Below, in pieces: positions 33,401 through 46,441 of a stretch of DNA of 64,000 nucleotides. Source of the stretch: Reticulitermes speratus. Lineage: Eukaryota > Arthropoda > Insecta > Blattodea > Rhinotermitidae. The notes below the pieces were generated by a model. That model did no database searches, was not told the DNA's origin, and saw only the letters and a list, made by a program, of their open reading frames with translations. Every line of letters starts with the position of its first letter. Position 1 is the first letter of the stretch. The DNA is taken from positions 3,377,085 to 3,441,084 of the forward strand of contig JAJKFL010000010.1 in assembly GCA_021186555.1 (NCBI GenBank). The letters are read 5' to 3'. Made by a program: the position numbers and the translations under genes.

Positions 33401-33956
33401 CATCGGTAGCACACGGCGAATCATTTTATTATACTGCAGATTGGTGTTGAAGACACAACACGACCTGTATGAACAGGACGGCTGAATACAGTAAGAGAAG
33501 TTACTGTACTATTAAAATAAAGGGACAAGCGAAGATGAATGACACATGACCAGAAAATAAGTTAACAATGCATTACCCATTCTCGAATCATAATTACCTT
33601 GTGTATTTCCGCTATACATATATTTTACAAAATAATCTGACGACGGATTAACCTGAAAGACAAAAAAAACGCTACACTGTGAAACAGCGATGAAAAAATG
33701 CTGCCCTTATACTTTCGCAACATAGTCCGCGATCTGATTTCAGAAACGCGAAACAAAACCATAAGAAATTCGACGAATACTCATTTCATCCGCATTTATA
33801 CAACAGTATTATCCATTGACACGTTTTATTATAGACAATACAACACACTTTTCATACCAAATATAAAAGGCAGTTTCACGTCACATAAAAGTAACTATCG
33901 CGCTACTTGGCTTCGTTCCTTATAGGTTTAGGAACCGGAAAGTAAAGTGGTGGCTA
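33401..33956. other. Spacer, no gene seen
   Basis: AT-rich unique sequence between the LINE fragment and the 35-bp array. Confidence 0.5.
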
Positions 33957-35850
33957 AATGTAAGTATCTGACAACACAGCATGTGTCTCTAAGTGTATCT
34001 GACAACACAATGTCTCTAAGTGTAAGTATCTGACAACACAGCATGTCTCTAAGTTTAAGCATCTGACAACATAGCAAGTGTCTCTAAGTGTATCTGACAA
34101 CACAGCATGCGTCTCTAAGTATATCTCCCAACATAGAATGTGTCTCTAACTGTCTCTGACGACACAGCATGTTTCTCTAAGTGTAAGTACCTGACAACAC
34201 AGCGTGTGTCTCTAAGTGTAAGTACCTGACAACACACCGTGTGTCTCTAAGTGTAAGTATCTGACAACACAATGCCTCTAAGTGCAAGTATCTGACAACA
34301 CAGCATGTGTCTCTAAGTGTAAGTATCTGACAACACAGCAAGTGTCTCTAAGTGTAAGTATCTGACAACACAGCATGCGTCTCTAAGTATATCTCACAAC
34401 ACAGAATGTGTCTTTAACTGTATCTGACGAAAAAGCATGTTTCTCTAAGTGTAAGTATCTGACAACACAGCGTGTGTCTCTAAGTATATATCACAACACA
34501 GAATGTGTCTTTAACTGTATCTGACGACAAAGCATGTTTCTCTAAGTGTAAGTATCTGACAACACAGCGTGTGTCTCTAAGTGTAACTATCTCACAACAC
34601 AGCATGTCTCTAAGTGTAACTATCTCACAACACAGCAGGTCTCTAAGTATATCTGACAACACACCATGTATCTAAGTGTATCTGACGACACAGCATGTGT
34701 CTCTAAGTGTATCTGACATCACAGCATGTACCCTAAGTGTATCTGACAACACAGTCTGTGTCTCTAAGTGTAAGTATCTGACAACACAGCATATGTCTCT
34801 AAGTGTAAGTATCTGACAACACAGCAAATGTCTCTAAGTGTAAGTATCTGACAACACAGCATGCGTCTCTAAGTATATCTCACAACAAAGAATGTGTCTT
34901 TAACTGTATCTGACGACAAAGCATGTTTCTCTAAATGTAAGTATCTGACAACACAGCGTGTGTCTTTAAGTATATCTCACAACACAGAATGTGTCTTTAA
35001 CTGTATCTGACGACAAAGCATGTTTCTCTAAGTGTAAGTATCTGACAACCAGCGTGTGTCTCTAAGTGTAAGTACCTGACAACACAGCATGTCTCTAAGT
35101 GTAACTATCTCACAACACAGCAGGTCTCTAAGTATATCTGACAACACACCATGTATCTAAGTGTATCTGACGACACAGCATGTGTCTCTAAGTGTATCTG
35201 ACATCACAGCATGTACCCTAAGTGTATCTGACAACACAGTCTGTGTCTCTAAGTGTAAGTATCTGACAACACAGCATGTCTCTAAGTGTATCTGACATCA
35301 CAGCATGTACCCTAAGTGTATCTGACAACACAGTCTGTGTCTCTAAGTGTAAGTATCTGACAACACAGCATGTGTCTCTAAGTGTAAGTATCTGACAACA
35401 CAGCAAGTGTCTCTAAGTGTAAGTATCTGACAACACAGCATGCGTCTCTAAGTATATCTCACAACACAGAATGTGCCTTTAACTGTATCTGACGACAAAG
35501 CATGTTTCTCTAAGTGTAAGTATCTGACAACACAGCGTGTCTCTAAGTGTAACTATCTCACAACACAGCATGTCTCTAAGTGTAACTATCTCACAACACA
35601 GCATGTCTCTAAGTATATCTGACAACACACCATGTATCTAAGTGTATCTGACGACACAGCATGTGTCTCTAAGTGTATCTGACATCACAGCATGTACCCT
35701 AAGTGTATCTGACAACACAGCCTGTGTCTCTAAGTGTAAATATCTGACAACACAGCATGTCTCTAAGTGTAAGTATCTGACAACACAGCCTGTGTCTCTA
35801 AGTGTAAGTATCTGACAACACAGCATGTCTCTAAGTGCAAGTATCAGTCA
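33957..35850. repeat. About 35/29-bp satellite with about 480-bp higher-order unit
   Basis: Nearly 1.9 kb of units built from 'tctctaagtgtaagtatctg' and 'acaacacagcatgtg', with a shorter type lacking 'aagtgt'. A distinctive run ('caccatgtatctaagtgt', then 'gacatcacagcatgtaccct') recurs at about 34665, 35148 and 35628, i.e. every roughly 480 bp, marking a higher-order repeat. Confidence 0.93.
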
Positions 35851-36018
35851 GTGTCCTGTGTTATCAGCCATCGTGTCAGAACTGTTTGCACCTCGCGATC
35901 GTCTTGAAATTTGTGGCCGCCAAGATTTTGCTTCAGCGCTGTAAACAGATGACAATCGCTGGGCGATGAATTCCCCTGATATAATCAAAACAATGGACGT
36001 ACTTTAATTATGAAACTA

Positions 36019-36163
36019 CAGCTGAACTCGGTTATAACGTCATGAAAGGGACTCAATATTTTGTGTTATCGTTAACAGTGACGAATTAACTGGTACCCCA
36101 GAATATCTGACGCTATAGACGAGGTGTCGTATAAACCAACGTCGTTATAACCGGGATCGACTG
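36019..36163. mobile_element. Short Tigger/pogo-like MITE
   Basis: 145 bp with ends CAGCTGAACTCGGTTATAACG and CAGTCGATCCCGGTTATAACG (right end reverse-complemented), flanked by TA. No coding capacity. The ends are related in type, not in sequence, to the element at 21763. Confidence 0.75.
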
Positions 36164-36549
36164 TATGTACAATGTAAACTTTATTTCTGACCGAAACTCA
36201 TATAAAAACTAGTGAAGAGTTCTCTATCCAAAACGCACACACAAACACTTACTGAGAAGGTTTTGCTTTCCTATTTCACATCTTCGAGACAAGTGAATGG
36301 ATTTGTATGAAATTTCGTATTGGTGCTGCACAATAAAATAATCTGAGTGACTTTAACTTTGTTCTTATTGGCCCAGCATAACCACAGTTATACACTTTAA
36401 GACATCCCGTTGTGACATTTGTGCAGTTATGTTTGAAAATAAAAGCTACAATGTGTTGTGACTGACGGTTTGTGCATTACCGTCTTTATAGTTACATATA
36501 CAGTTGAAAGCAAAATGCTTGTTTTCTCAAAAACGACAAAATTCATATA

Positions 36550-37490
36550 CTAGGTGCGCCCAGAAAGTAATGCAACGCATTTTTTTTCTCGGCCCAATTT
36601 TGTTGGATAAAAATGATATTTTGCGTGCTGTATCTTTAAAGTGTCCCGCGTTTATGCACATAGGTGCAATGTTTCCCGCTGGATAGCAGCGCAGTAGTGA
36701 GCTTTCAAAATGGAGTCTGCAAGTGACGTGCGTTCTAAACAGAGAGCAGTAATTGAGTTTCTTTTGGCAGAAAACGAAACGAGTGAATCAATTCACAGGC
36801 GCTTAAGAAAGGTCTATGGAGACATGGCAGTGGATAAAAGCACCGTCAGCCGTTGGGCGAAGCGATTGGCGTTATCAGAACAAGGACGGGGCACTCTGTC
36901 TGATCTCCCGCGCTCGGGCCGCCCATCAACAGCTGTGACGCCTGCAACAGTGCAACGAGCCGACAGTCTTATTCGAGACGATCGGAGAATCACAACCAGG
37001 GAACTCGCCGCTGTACTCGGTATTGGTAAGGGAAGCGTCGACAAAATCATTCACCAGTTAGGATATTCAAAGGTCTGTGCCCGATGGGTCCCTCAAAACC
37101 TAACCGAAGAGCACAAGCAACGTTACGAGGTTGAGGGTGACGATTTCTTGTCCACCATTGTCACGGGTGATGAGACATGGATTCATCACTTCGAGCCCGA
37201 GACGAAAAGGCAATCCATGGAGTGGCATCACACGACCTCTCCTCGGAAGAAAAAGTTTAAAGCAGTTCCCTCAGCCGGCAAGATCATGGCGACAGACTTT
37301 TGGTACCGCGAAGGCATACATGCTCTCGCATCTCGGTGGCGTAAGGCCAAAGATTTAGAAGGAGACTATGTCGAAAAATAGGGTCAGGTAGCCAAAGATT
37401 CATGTAATGATGTGACATATTTGAAGTTTTGATAAAATCAATTGTGAATGAGAAAAAAAATGTGTTGCCTTACTTTCTGGGCGTACCTAG
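36550..37490 (+). mobile_element. mariner element, internally deleted, 941 bp
   Basis: 27-bp terminal inverted repeats (CTAGGTGCGCCCAGAAAGTA on the left; CTAGGTACGCCCAGAAAGTA read inwards on the right; 25 of 27 match) with TA on both sides, the mariner target duplication. Full mariners are about 1.3 kb; the shortfall comes from two deletions within the transposase. The well-matched ends mean it could still be moved by a complete transposase elsewhere. Confidence 0.9.
36710..37381 (+). pseudogene. Truncated mariner transposase (223 codons, in frame)
   Basis: N-terminal helix-turn-helix DNA-binding domains (about 10-130) are intact, including the WVPQNLTEEHK block. The first catalytic aspartate is present (D154 in TGDETWIHHFEPETK). 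About 25 residues are missing around 138-140, and the stretch carrying the second and third catalytic aspartates (HDNA and PDLAP motifs) is deleted between FWYREG (197-202) and IHALASRWRKA (203 on). The frame stays open to a natural C-terminus (GDYVEK). It cannot cut DNA but could still bind the terminal repeats. Confidence 0.88.
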
Positions 37491-37544
37491 TATATAGTAC
37501 AGACTTCGTAACGCTGCTTCAGTTCCACTTTAAACATATTTCTG

Positions 37545-37760
37545 ATTATGGGTTCGATTCCCGGTATTGGCATGAGATTTTTCTCTCCTCCAAAATGTCC
37601 ATACTAGCTATCCGGCCCACCCAGTCTCCTATTCAATGACTACTGGGGTTCTTTTCCGGGGGTAAAGCCGCCGGGGCGTGAAATCAGCCACTCCATACAG
37701 TGCCGAGGCTAAGAATGAGTGGACCACCATGACGGGGACAGGGAAATTTTACCTTTTTCA
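37545..37760 (+). mobile_element. SINE-A, 5' truncated within the head
   Basis: Begins at the B box ('atgggttcgattcccgg') and continues through 'ctattcaatgactactgggg', 'ccgggggtaaagccgccgg' and the 3' block to 'attttaccttttt'. It lies about 55 bp from the mariner right end. Confidence 0.78.
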
Positions 37761-37774
37761 AACTAACTCCTGAG

Positions 37775-37916
37775 TCCATGGAGCAGAGTCCTTCTTGAGA
37801 CGCTAAAAGGTCGCCAGCTAGTCAAGAAATTCCCCGCATTTTATGGAACCCGAAGGTTCATTACCGCATTCACAAGAGCCGGCCACCTGTCCCTATCCTG
37901 AGCCATACCAATCCAC
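37775..37916 (-). mobile_element. LINE 3'-UTR fragment
   Basis: About 140 bp matching the LINE end at 14331 ('gagcagagtccttcttgaga', 'ccgcattttatggaacccg', 'ctgtccctatcctgagccat'). Severely 5' truncated. Confidence 0.8.
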
Positions 37917-38214
37917 AGGCCACAACAGTTCATGGTGATGACGACGAACTGCAGTACTAGTATCTTGCGATATGTCGGCTGTTATGCAAGACTGGTGCAA
38001 AACACTGCAAACCGCAAGTGTCTGGTAGCTATACTGAGATTTGTCAAATGACTGACACCTCTACTTTACAGACACAGCTTCGTTAAAGAGGACCCAGTGT
38101 CCACTTTGCTCTTCCTTGTCAGTGCTACAACAGCTTGTATATTAAATCCACATTTACGTATTACAGCTACAACAGTAACTACACAAATAAACATGTGTAG
38201 TTTGAAGGGAGGAA

Positions 38215-40720
38215 CAATTTGGAGGGTAAAGTGGACGATGCAAATGTGCAGAGACAATTGGGTGGGTAAAGTGGACAAAGCAAATGTGTAGAGATCACAA
38301 CTGGGTGGGTAAAGTGGACAAAGCAAATGTGTACATATTACAACTGGGTGGGTAAAGTGGACAAAGCAAATGTATACATATTACAACTGGGTGGGTAAAG
38401 TGGACAAAGCAAATGTGTAGACATCACAACTGGGTGGGTAAAGTCAACAAAGCAAATGTGTAGAGATCACAACTGGGTGGGTAAAGTGGACAAAGCAAAT
38501 GTGTACGCATTACAACTGGGTGGGTAAAGTGGACAAAGCAAATGTGTACATATTACAACTGGGAGGGTAAGTGGACAAAGCAAATGTGTAGAGATCACAA
38601 CTGGGTGGGTAAAGTGGACAAAGCAAATGTGTAGAGATCACAACTGGGTGGGTAAAGTGGACAAAGCAAAAGTGTAGAGATCACAAATGGGTGGGTAAAG
38701 TGAACAAAGCAAATGTGTACATATTACAACTGGGTGGGTAAAGTGGACAAAGCAAATGTGTAGAGATCACAACTGGGTGGGTAAAGTCAACAAAGCAAAT
38801 GTGTAGAGATCACAACTGGGTGGGTAAAGTGGACAAAGCAAATGTATACATATTACAAATGGATGGGTAAAGTGGACATAGCAAATGTGTAGAGATCACA
38901 ACTGGGTGGATAAAGTCAACAAAGCAAATGTGTAGAGATCACAACTGGGTGGGTAAAGTGGACAAAGCAAATGTGTACATATTACAACTGGGTGGGTAAA
39001 GTGGACAAAGCAGATGTGTAGAGATCACAACTGGGTGGATAAAGTCAACAAAGCAAATGTGTAGAGATCACAACTGGGTGGGTAAAGTCAACAAAGCAAA
39101 TGTGTAGAGATCACAACTGGGTGGGTAAAGTGGACAAAGCAAATGTATACATATTACAACTGGGTGGGTAAAGTGGACAAAGCAAATGTGTAGAGATCAC
39201 AACTGGGTGGATAAAGTCAACAAAGCAAATGTGTAGAGATCACAACTGGGTGGGCAAAGTGGACAAAGCAAATGTGTACATATTACAACTGGGTGGGTAA
39301 AGTGGACAAAGCAAACGTGTAGACATCACAACTGGTTGGGTAAAGTCAACAAAGCAACTGTGTAGAGATCACAACTGGGTGGGTGAAGTGGACAAAGCAA
39401 ATGTGTAGAGATCACAACTGGGTGGGTAAAGTGGACAAAGCAAATGTGTAGAGATCACAACTGGGTGGGTAAAGTGGACAAAGCAAATGTGTACATATTA
39501 CAACTGGGTGGGTAAAGTGGACAAAGCAAATGTGTAGAGATCACAACTGGGTGGGTAAAGTCAACAAAGCAAATGTGTAGAGATCACAACTGGGTAGGTA
39601 AAGTGGAAAAAGCAAATGTGTAGAGATCACAACTGGGTGGGTAAAGTGGACAAAGCAAATGTGTACATATTACAACTGGGTGGGTAAAGTGGACAAGCAA
39701 ATGTGTACATATTACAACTGGGTGGGTAAGTGGACAAAGCAAATGTGTAGAGATCACAACTGGGTGGGTAAAGTGGACAAAGCAAATGTGTACATATTAC
39801 AACTGGGTGGGTAAAGTGGACAAAGCAAATGTGTACATATTACAACTGGGTGGGTAAAGTGGACAAAGCAAATGTGTAGATATCACAACTGGGTGGGTAA
39901 AGTGGACAAAGCAAATGTGTACATATTACAACTGGGTGGGTAAACTGGACAAAGCAAATGTGTACATATTACAACTGGGTGGGTAAGTGGACAAAGCAAA
40001 TGTGTAGAGATCACAACTGGGTGGGTAAAGTGGACAAAGCAAATGTGTACATATTACAACTGGGTGGGTAAAGTGGACAAAGCAAATGTGTACATATTAC
40101 AACTGGGTGGGTAAAGTGGACAAAGCAAATGTGTAGATATCACAACTGGGTGAGTAAAGTGGACAAAGCAAATGTGTACATATTACAACTGGGTAGGTAA
40201 AGTGGAAAAAGCAAATGTGTAGAGATCACAACTGGGTGGGTAAAGTGGACAAAGCAAATGTGTACATATTACAACTGGGTGGGTAAAGTGGACAAAGCAA
40301 ATGTGTACATATTACAACTGGGTGGGTAAGTGGACAAAGCAAATGTGTAGAGATCACAACTGGGTGAGTAAAGTGGACAAAGCAAATGTGTAGAGATCAC
40401 AACTGGGTGGGTAAAGTGGACAAAGCAAATGTGTACATATTACAACTGGGTGGGTAAACTGGACAAAGCAAATGTGTACATATTACAACTGGGTGGGTAA
40501 GTGGACAAAGCAAATGTGTAGAGATCACAACTGGGTGGGTAAAGTGGACAAAGCAAATGTGTAGAGACAACTGGGTGGGTAAAGTGGCCCAAGCAAATGT
40601 GTAGAGACAACTGGTTTGGTAAAGTGGACAAAGCAAATATGTAGAGACAACTGGGTGGTGAAGTGGACCAAGCAAATATGTAGAGACAACTGGTTGGGTA
40701 AAATGGTCAAAGAAAATATG
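38215..40720. repeat. 43-bp satellite, about 58 copies
   Basis: The largest array in the window, 2.5 kb. The unit is 'gggtgggtaaagtggacaaa' plus 'gcaaatgtgt' and one of two alternative 13-bp ends: 'agagatcacaact' or 'acatattacaact'. The two unit types alternate in changing patterns (groups of 2-5), indicating unequal exchange of blocks. Right-edge units (40560 on) are shorter (about 35 bp) and diverged. Confidence 0.96.
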
Positions 40721-41182
40721 TAAAGACCACAATAACAGACACTGGTCTCTAATTTTCTTCCCTGTGTGGCTGCCATACTTGTGCCACAAAAGCACAGATT
40801 ATCATATTTCTGAAGTCTAGTATCTACTGCTACTGATATTTATTCATAGTTATACAGCTACATAAGCTTCAGATTTCAGAGCACAATGGCCACTGCTCAC
40901 TTACATTCTTGAAGTTCTGGATTGTGTGATTGTCAACAAACACAGACTACAGCATCTTCCTTGCAACAAACTTTCTTCTATGCATCAAGGTGAAAATGTG
41001 GAATGTAATACAAAGATTTCCGAAAGGGTACAGCATAATATTGGAAATATCAACAGGGTCCACATTATCGAAACTTATTAATCACAAGCAGTGAAACATG
41101 GGGAAGTGGACAGAACACATTTGGGAAAGTAATAAAACAAATTTTGACATGTGACATCCCATTGTGTTATTCAATAACTCCA

Positions 41183-41278
41183 TACACAAAGCTGATATCA
41201 GTCTAAACACAACTACAGTCCATTTTATTTAAATAAAATGGAATGTAGTTGTGTTTAGACTGATATCAGCTTTGTATA
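41183..41278. repeat. 96-bp palindrome without spacer
   Basis: 'tacacaaagctgatatcagt' on the left and its reverse complement on the right meet at an exact centre (TTATTT|AAATAA at 41230/41231). Only one or two mismatches are seen. Such a spacer-free palindrome is normally unstable, so it is probably young or was created by a foldback event. Confidence 0.9.
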
Positions 41279-42126
41279 ATGAGTAATTATACAAACTTGT
41301 GTTGGCATCACTTAATTTAAGTGAACAAAAGAGTGCTTTGAAAACCTGGCAGTGTATCACCTTACAGATAAATAAAGTTTTCATAATTAGACTTTCCCAT
41401 TTCACAATGACCTACATCCAGGCATGGAAATGACACTTCAGAACTACAAGGATGCTTGAGCATCAGTTGACAAGACCAGGGAATGATGAGCACACGTTAC
41501 AACTGAATTACTGCAATTCAGTTCTGAGAATAGTGTGTTGTCAGTCAGGTCTACATGTCTTGTTGAGAATGGCTTTAGACAATGTAGGTAACTTCTTTTA
41601 AAAAGCTATGGGATCGGCAGGTGTGCGTACCAAGTTCCAGTCCTGTCTGCAGGAGGTCAAACACTGACTGTAAAATGAGCTCCACGCAGATTTCTGTCAT
41701 ATCTACACAACACATTAGCAAGTCTGAAAATCTTTAGCATCTAATTGTGTCAAAATTGGTAGGCTTATTTCCAAGCATCTGCAAGATATCCAGCAGAGAT
41801 AGTGTCATATTATACGGACACAAAATGACAATGAACATGGACATGCAAGTGATAATAATAATATCAACCTTACAAACATTTAGTTAGTTTGCGTAAGTGC
41901 AGAACATGTAACTTACTGGACTAGGTGTACTTGGAGATACCCATGATTTGACTACAACAGACAAAATAACTGTCTAAGAGCTGAAATTTTATGTCTCAGC
42001 ATGAAGACAGTGTGCAGGATATAAGCAATTGTTTATGTTTTAGAATTTTCTTTCCTACTGCAGGCTACAAGCAGACTGACTCACCAGCACTTACTTACAC
42101 ACCACAACTTTAGTTTCTCAGCTGAA

Positions 42127-43978
42127 ATGAAGACTGTACTGTTGCTGGTTTGGCTAGGCAACCTGGAGGCCCTGAGGTGGGGTAGCTTGTTTCCAGCAAT
42201 GGAACAGAGTAATCTGGTTTCCTGTGACTGAAATGTGCACCAGCGCTTCATTCCGAACCGGCCAGTCCTCGTTTCCAGCACAGGAAATGAAAATGATCTG
42301 CTGAACTTCTTGCTGAAGAACACTGAGGTCTCACATTGGCCTCTTCAAGTGTCACATCCAGGGTCTTCGTTAGCAGAAAACTCTGGGCAATACTATGACA
42401 ACATCGGAAGCTATGTCTTCCTCATTAGGAATAAAAACGATATCAAAGAACAAATTGATCACTTGATACACAGTGCCAGATGGAACAACCACGCTCGGTT
42501 ACTGACCGTGGCAACTTTACGTGAAGACAATCCTCAACAGCAGGCACTGTCAGTAATGCAGGAATTGTGGGACAACATGAAGGTCCTCAACATGGTGGTA
42601 CTGGTACAGTCAGAAGCAGAATTCCATTTGTACACCTGGTTCCCTTATCAGTCGGCCACACAATGCCAGGACATCACAAACACTGTCCTTCTGAACAAAT
42701 GGACGTCGAAGGATGGAGGGGAATTTATCAAATGTGAAACATTATTCCCATATAAACTTCCCAACAACTTCAAAGGTTGCCTAATTAAACTTGTTGTTCC
42801 ATATCATGGAACATTTGAAGTTAAATATTTTTTTGAATTTCTAAATGGTTTACACAGTTAAAATTTGTGAAAAAGGATGGGAAATACGAGAAATTGACCA
42901 TGAAATTGATGTTATAATTCAAAAAGCCATGGAAGATGTACTATTTGGTATGGTAGAAATAGGTTTTGGAGGGATTCCACTCCTTAAGGAAGCATCAGAT
43001 GTTGCAGACCCCTCACTTTCATATTACCAAACCCAGTACATGTGGTACGTTCCATGTGCCAAACCCCTTCCCCGCTTAGAGGCAATTTCTCATATATTCT
43101 CCATATCAGTATGGGTGATGCTTATCACATTTATATTTCTCATTGCTGTCATCATGTGGTGCCTGGCACACATGACTCTGGAAACTCATACGTACAAAAC
43201 AGCATCCAGCGTGTTCTACAATGTGTGGGCTGTAGTTATGGGTGTGTCTGTCGCAGAGATGCCGCGCGCATTACATTTGCGGGTCGTTATTTTTCGTGGA
43301 TTTGCTATTGCTTTGCTATCAGCACAGTTTTTCAAATTTCCTTTACTAGTTACCTTGTTGATCCTGGGCTGGAGTAACAAATAACAAGCCTACAAGAGCT
43401 GCTTGATTCGAAGATCGAATTTGGATTTAGACTCAAAATTAGGATATATTATACACAGTCACCATATGAAATACACAAAGAACTGTTGAAACATCACACA
43501 TACTGCAGACAAACACATGTGTGCATAGATAAAATTATAGAGACAGGCTCATTCGCAACTATAGTAGAATCATGGGCTGCAGATAAGCACTTACAATCAC
43601 TCAATGACGGTGATCGTGAACTCGTGTGTCGTATGAATGAAACTGATTCTTTTCCCATTAGGATTGTCTCCTACTTCTCCAAGTCCAGTTTTCGTCTAGA
43701 CACATTCAACAAACGTCTATCTTCAATCATTGAATCACATTTAAATATTATGGCAGACAAAGAAAGGAAGATTCGTTCCACATTTAATAAATTAGACATC
43801 AAAGATACAGGGGGTGGATATTTTGTGTTCACAACCACTCATCTACCAATTGCCTTCTACACTTTTAATAGGGTACATTCTCAGCTCTTTTGTCTTAATG
43901 CGTGAAATTCTGTATGACAAATTTGTAAGAAAACCAACTGACCTCAGAACATCTGTATTTGGTGAACAGCGTGCATAA
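42127..43978 (+). pseudogene. Divergent IR pseudogene, third cluster member
   Basis: Starts MKTVLLLVWLGNLEALRWG (signal peptide) after a 'cctactgcag' acceptor at about 42063. A TGA at 42229-42231 interrupts the N-terminal part (LVSCD then stop). The N-terminal domain is open to 42859. S1, M1 and the pore continue in another frame from 42845. A frameshift near 43295 splits M2 (FTSYLVDPGLE), and a TAA follows at 43375. S2 (CRMNETDSFPIRIV) is open to 43903, and the last segment and C-terminus (VFGEQRA) follow after a further shift. It is the most diverged of the three; unlike 18583 it has no near-identical tract with the intact gene. Confidence 0.87.
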
Positions 43979-45764
43979 CTAGACCCTCTAAGACATATGG
44001 ATGTGATAGGGTCAACATGTTCTTGGAAATTTCTTGTATTTGAAACGTTAAATTTTGATGCAGAGAACCTTACCTACGTTTCCTTTTGCTCACCTTAATA
44101 ATTTCACGTAATTATTGAGGTGTAACTTTTACAAGTCATGAGTTTCATTTACAGACCTCATAAATTCAACCAGGAGTCATCCTAATGAAAGCTTGGGACT
44201 TCAGGCAACATGAAAACATAAATGTACTCCACATCCGCAGGTTAGGGAAGAGAACTGGTTGTTGTACATACAAGTATGTTGTTATTAATGAAGCTTCTGA
44301 GCCGAAAACCCATTGGATTTGCATGTGACATATATGGGTGTGATCCTTGGTCTCTCATCATAAAGGAAGAGCATAGCACAGGTTGTGCTTCAGAGGGTAG
44401 CAGAATCTAAAAGAGAGGAAATAAGAAGAAGATGCAGACAGGTACATAATGAGGAGCATCATGATTTACGCTAAGTACAAGATATTAAGGATGAGGTAAG
44501 AAATTCATACTAAATCTTAATCAGGAAGTCTGAAGGAAAGAGACCATCTAAAATACCCAAACCTTGATGGGATAATACATGAACAAGTTATGAGGGTATA
44601 TTTTGGATCAGGGGTATAAAACATGTAGCCCACAGGCAGCATGAGTCACGTAAGTTTATTTTACACAGCCCTCAAACTGATCGTATTCTAATTATCAAAA
44701 GTGGTCCGGCACACTCTCAGCAAATTCTTTTTGGTTTAAAGAATTTAAAATGTTCTTCATCTTGGGCCATACAGGCACAAAGAGGTATGTTAGTGACTGA
44801 TTTTTCATGAAACTTGGCACGAACATTGTGTCATCACAGGCCACCTAAACGCTGTGCTTTTTTATTCTTTGCACTTGGTAATAACAACGATACACTCGTG
44901 AAATTACAAGGTGCCCCTTACTCTAGGTAGTGAAGTGAAGTATGCTAACAGATCTTACAAGCATATTCAACTTTCAATGAGGTAATGCTTTTGTGGAAAG
45001 TCAAATGACAACATGGCGGCTGTGTGAAAATTTTCTCTAGCTTTTGGTTTGATAGTGATAATAAACTACTGAAGTTAAGTGAAATCTGATACAGAGATGA
45101 ATCATGAATTTACCTACACAAGATGTATGAAGCACTGTAAATCAACAATTGAAAATGTGGCTACTAAGCTAAACTCTTGAGTTTATGTCTGGCAAATTTA
45201 AGCACATTATGATGTAATGTCCGAATTTTATTTGTAAAAATAAAAATGGTTTAGATGTAAACAACAGAACGTAGAAAATGAACATATCTTATACACCATG
45301 ACCAGTCACAAGTTTCTAAAAAATTATTGTAAAATCAAAGGGTGACTATCCTAAATAGCAATATCACACTGTCTATGTTGTATGGCAAAGACAAGAAGCC
45401 ATTATTTTTATTGCATAAACACACCAAAGAAATCCCACAAAATCAAATACAAGGAGTATTCTATGCCCTTGCATTTTTCTATCTTGAAGAATTCATAAAT
45501 GCAGAATGACATCTCTGATGGGTGGCCGGTTCTGTAACACAAGACTGAGGCATGCATGAGAACATCTGTATCACTGTTCCTGACTCATCTGGATATGTGG
45601 AACTTTACAAATAGACCACGACAATAATCTCTCCGTACACAATGAATGCAGAAGCACTGATACACTACAGTAAACTGTATGTGGTTGCCTGACACTGAAA
45701 GGAAATTTATTTGTACAATCTTGGATGCATTCAAAATTTGAAATGAATAATAATACTTTGAGAA
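43979..45764. other. Intergenic, no gene seen
   Basis: A 'caggggtataaaacatgtag' near 44610 resembles a hAT-type element end, but the second end was not located. Nothing else supportable. Confidence 0.45.
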
Positions 45765-46045
45765 GCCAGGGTAAGCCGGACGAGCCGGGGTTCAAATCCT
45801 CGTATGGGCAAGAGATTTTTCTGTTCTCCAAATTATCCAGACCAGCTATGGGTCAACCCAGCCTCCCATTCAAAGCAAACCGGGGCTCCTTCCCAGGTGT
45901 AAAGCGGTTGGGATGTCAAGTTAACCACTCATCTCCATCTAGTGCAGAGGTTAACAATGAGTGCAGCTATATCTCTACTGCCCTTATATGCCATCATGGC
46001 ATAGAAATGGAAAACTTAACCCTCCTTTTACCTTGTATAACAGTA
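45765..46045 (+). mobile_element. SINE-A copy
   Basis: Head partly lost; B box 'ccggggttcaaatcctcg' present, followed by 'gcctcccattcaaagcaaac', 'catctccatctagtgcagag' and 'agctatatctctactgccc'. Confidence 0.75.
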
Positions 46046-46276
46046 CTTTGTCGTCAGATTTTGACACACCAAATTGTGAATACAGACTGTTACTCTGGCC
46101 ATCAGAGCGTTCAAATCCAACATTCAATTCTCTCTTTAATCCACAACTTTTGACAACAATAAACAAAATCTTCACACTGTCACATGCTATTCAAATAACA
46201 ACCCACATGCCTGGAACTATATACATAAAATATACAAATTATATAAATTAGTGGTTAAAGACTTCTTACTCTAGGA

Positions 46277-46441
46277 CAGGTGTGCACAAATCCCAGCTGC
46301 CAGGTTGCCTGAGTGAGTGAATTTTGTATGGTGGCGCCTAATGCTTGTCGGCCCTCAGTATGGAACTTGCTTCACGTCACTTTTCTGGCACCCGGAATTT
46401 TGAGGTGGCCCCTACATGTTTGAAAAATGTGTGCACCCCTG
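46277..46441. mobile_element. hAT-like MITE, 165 bp, 8-bp target duplication
   Basis: Ends CAGGTGTGCACAAA and CAGGGGTGCACACATTT (right end reverse-complemented), flanked by ctctagga / ctatagga, an 8-bp duplication with one mismatch. CAGG ends and 8-bp duplications are typical of the hAT superfamily. Confidence 0.8.
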
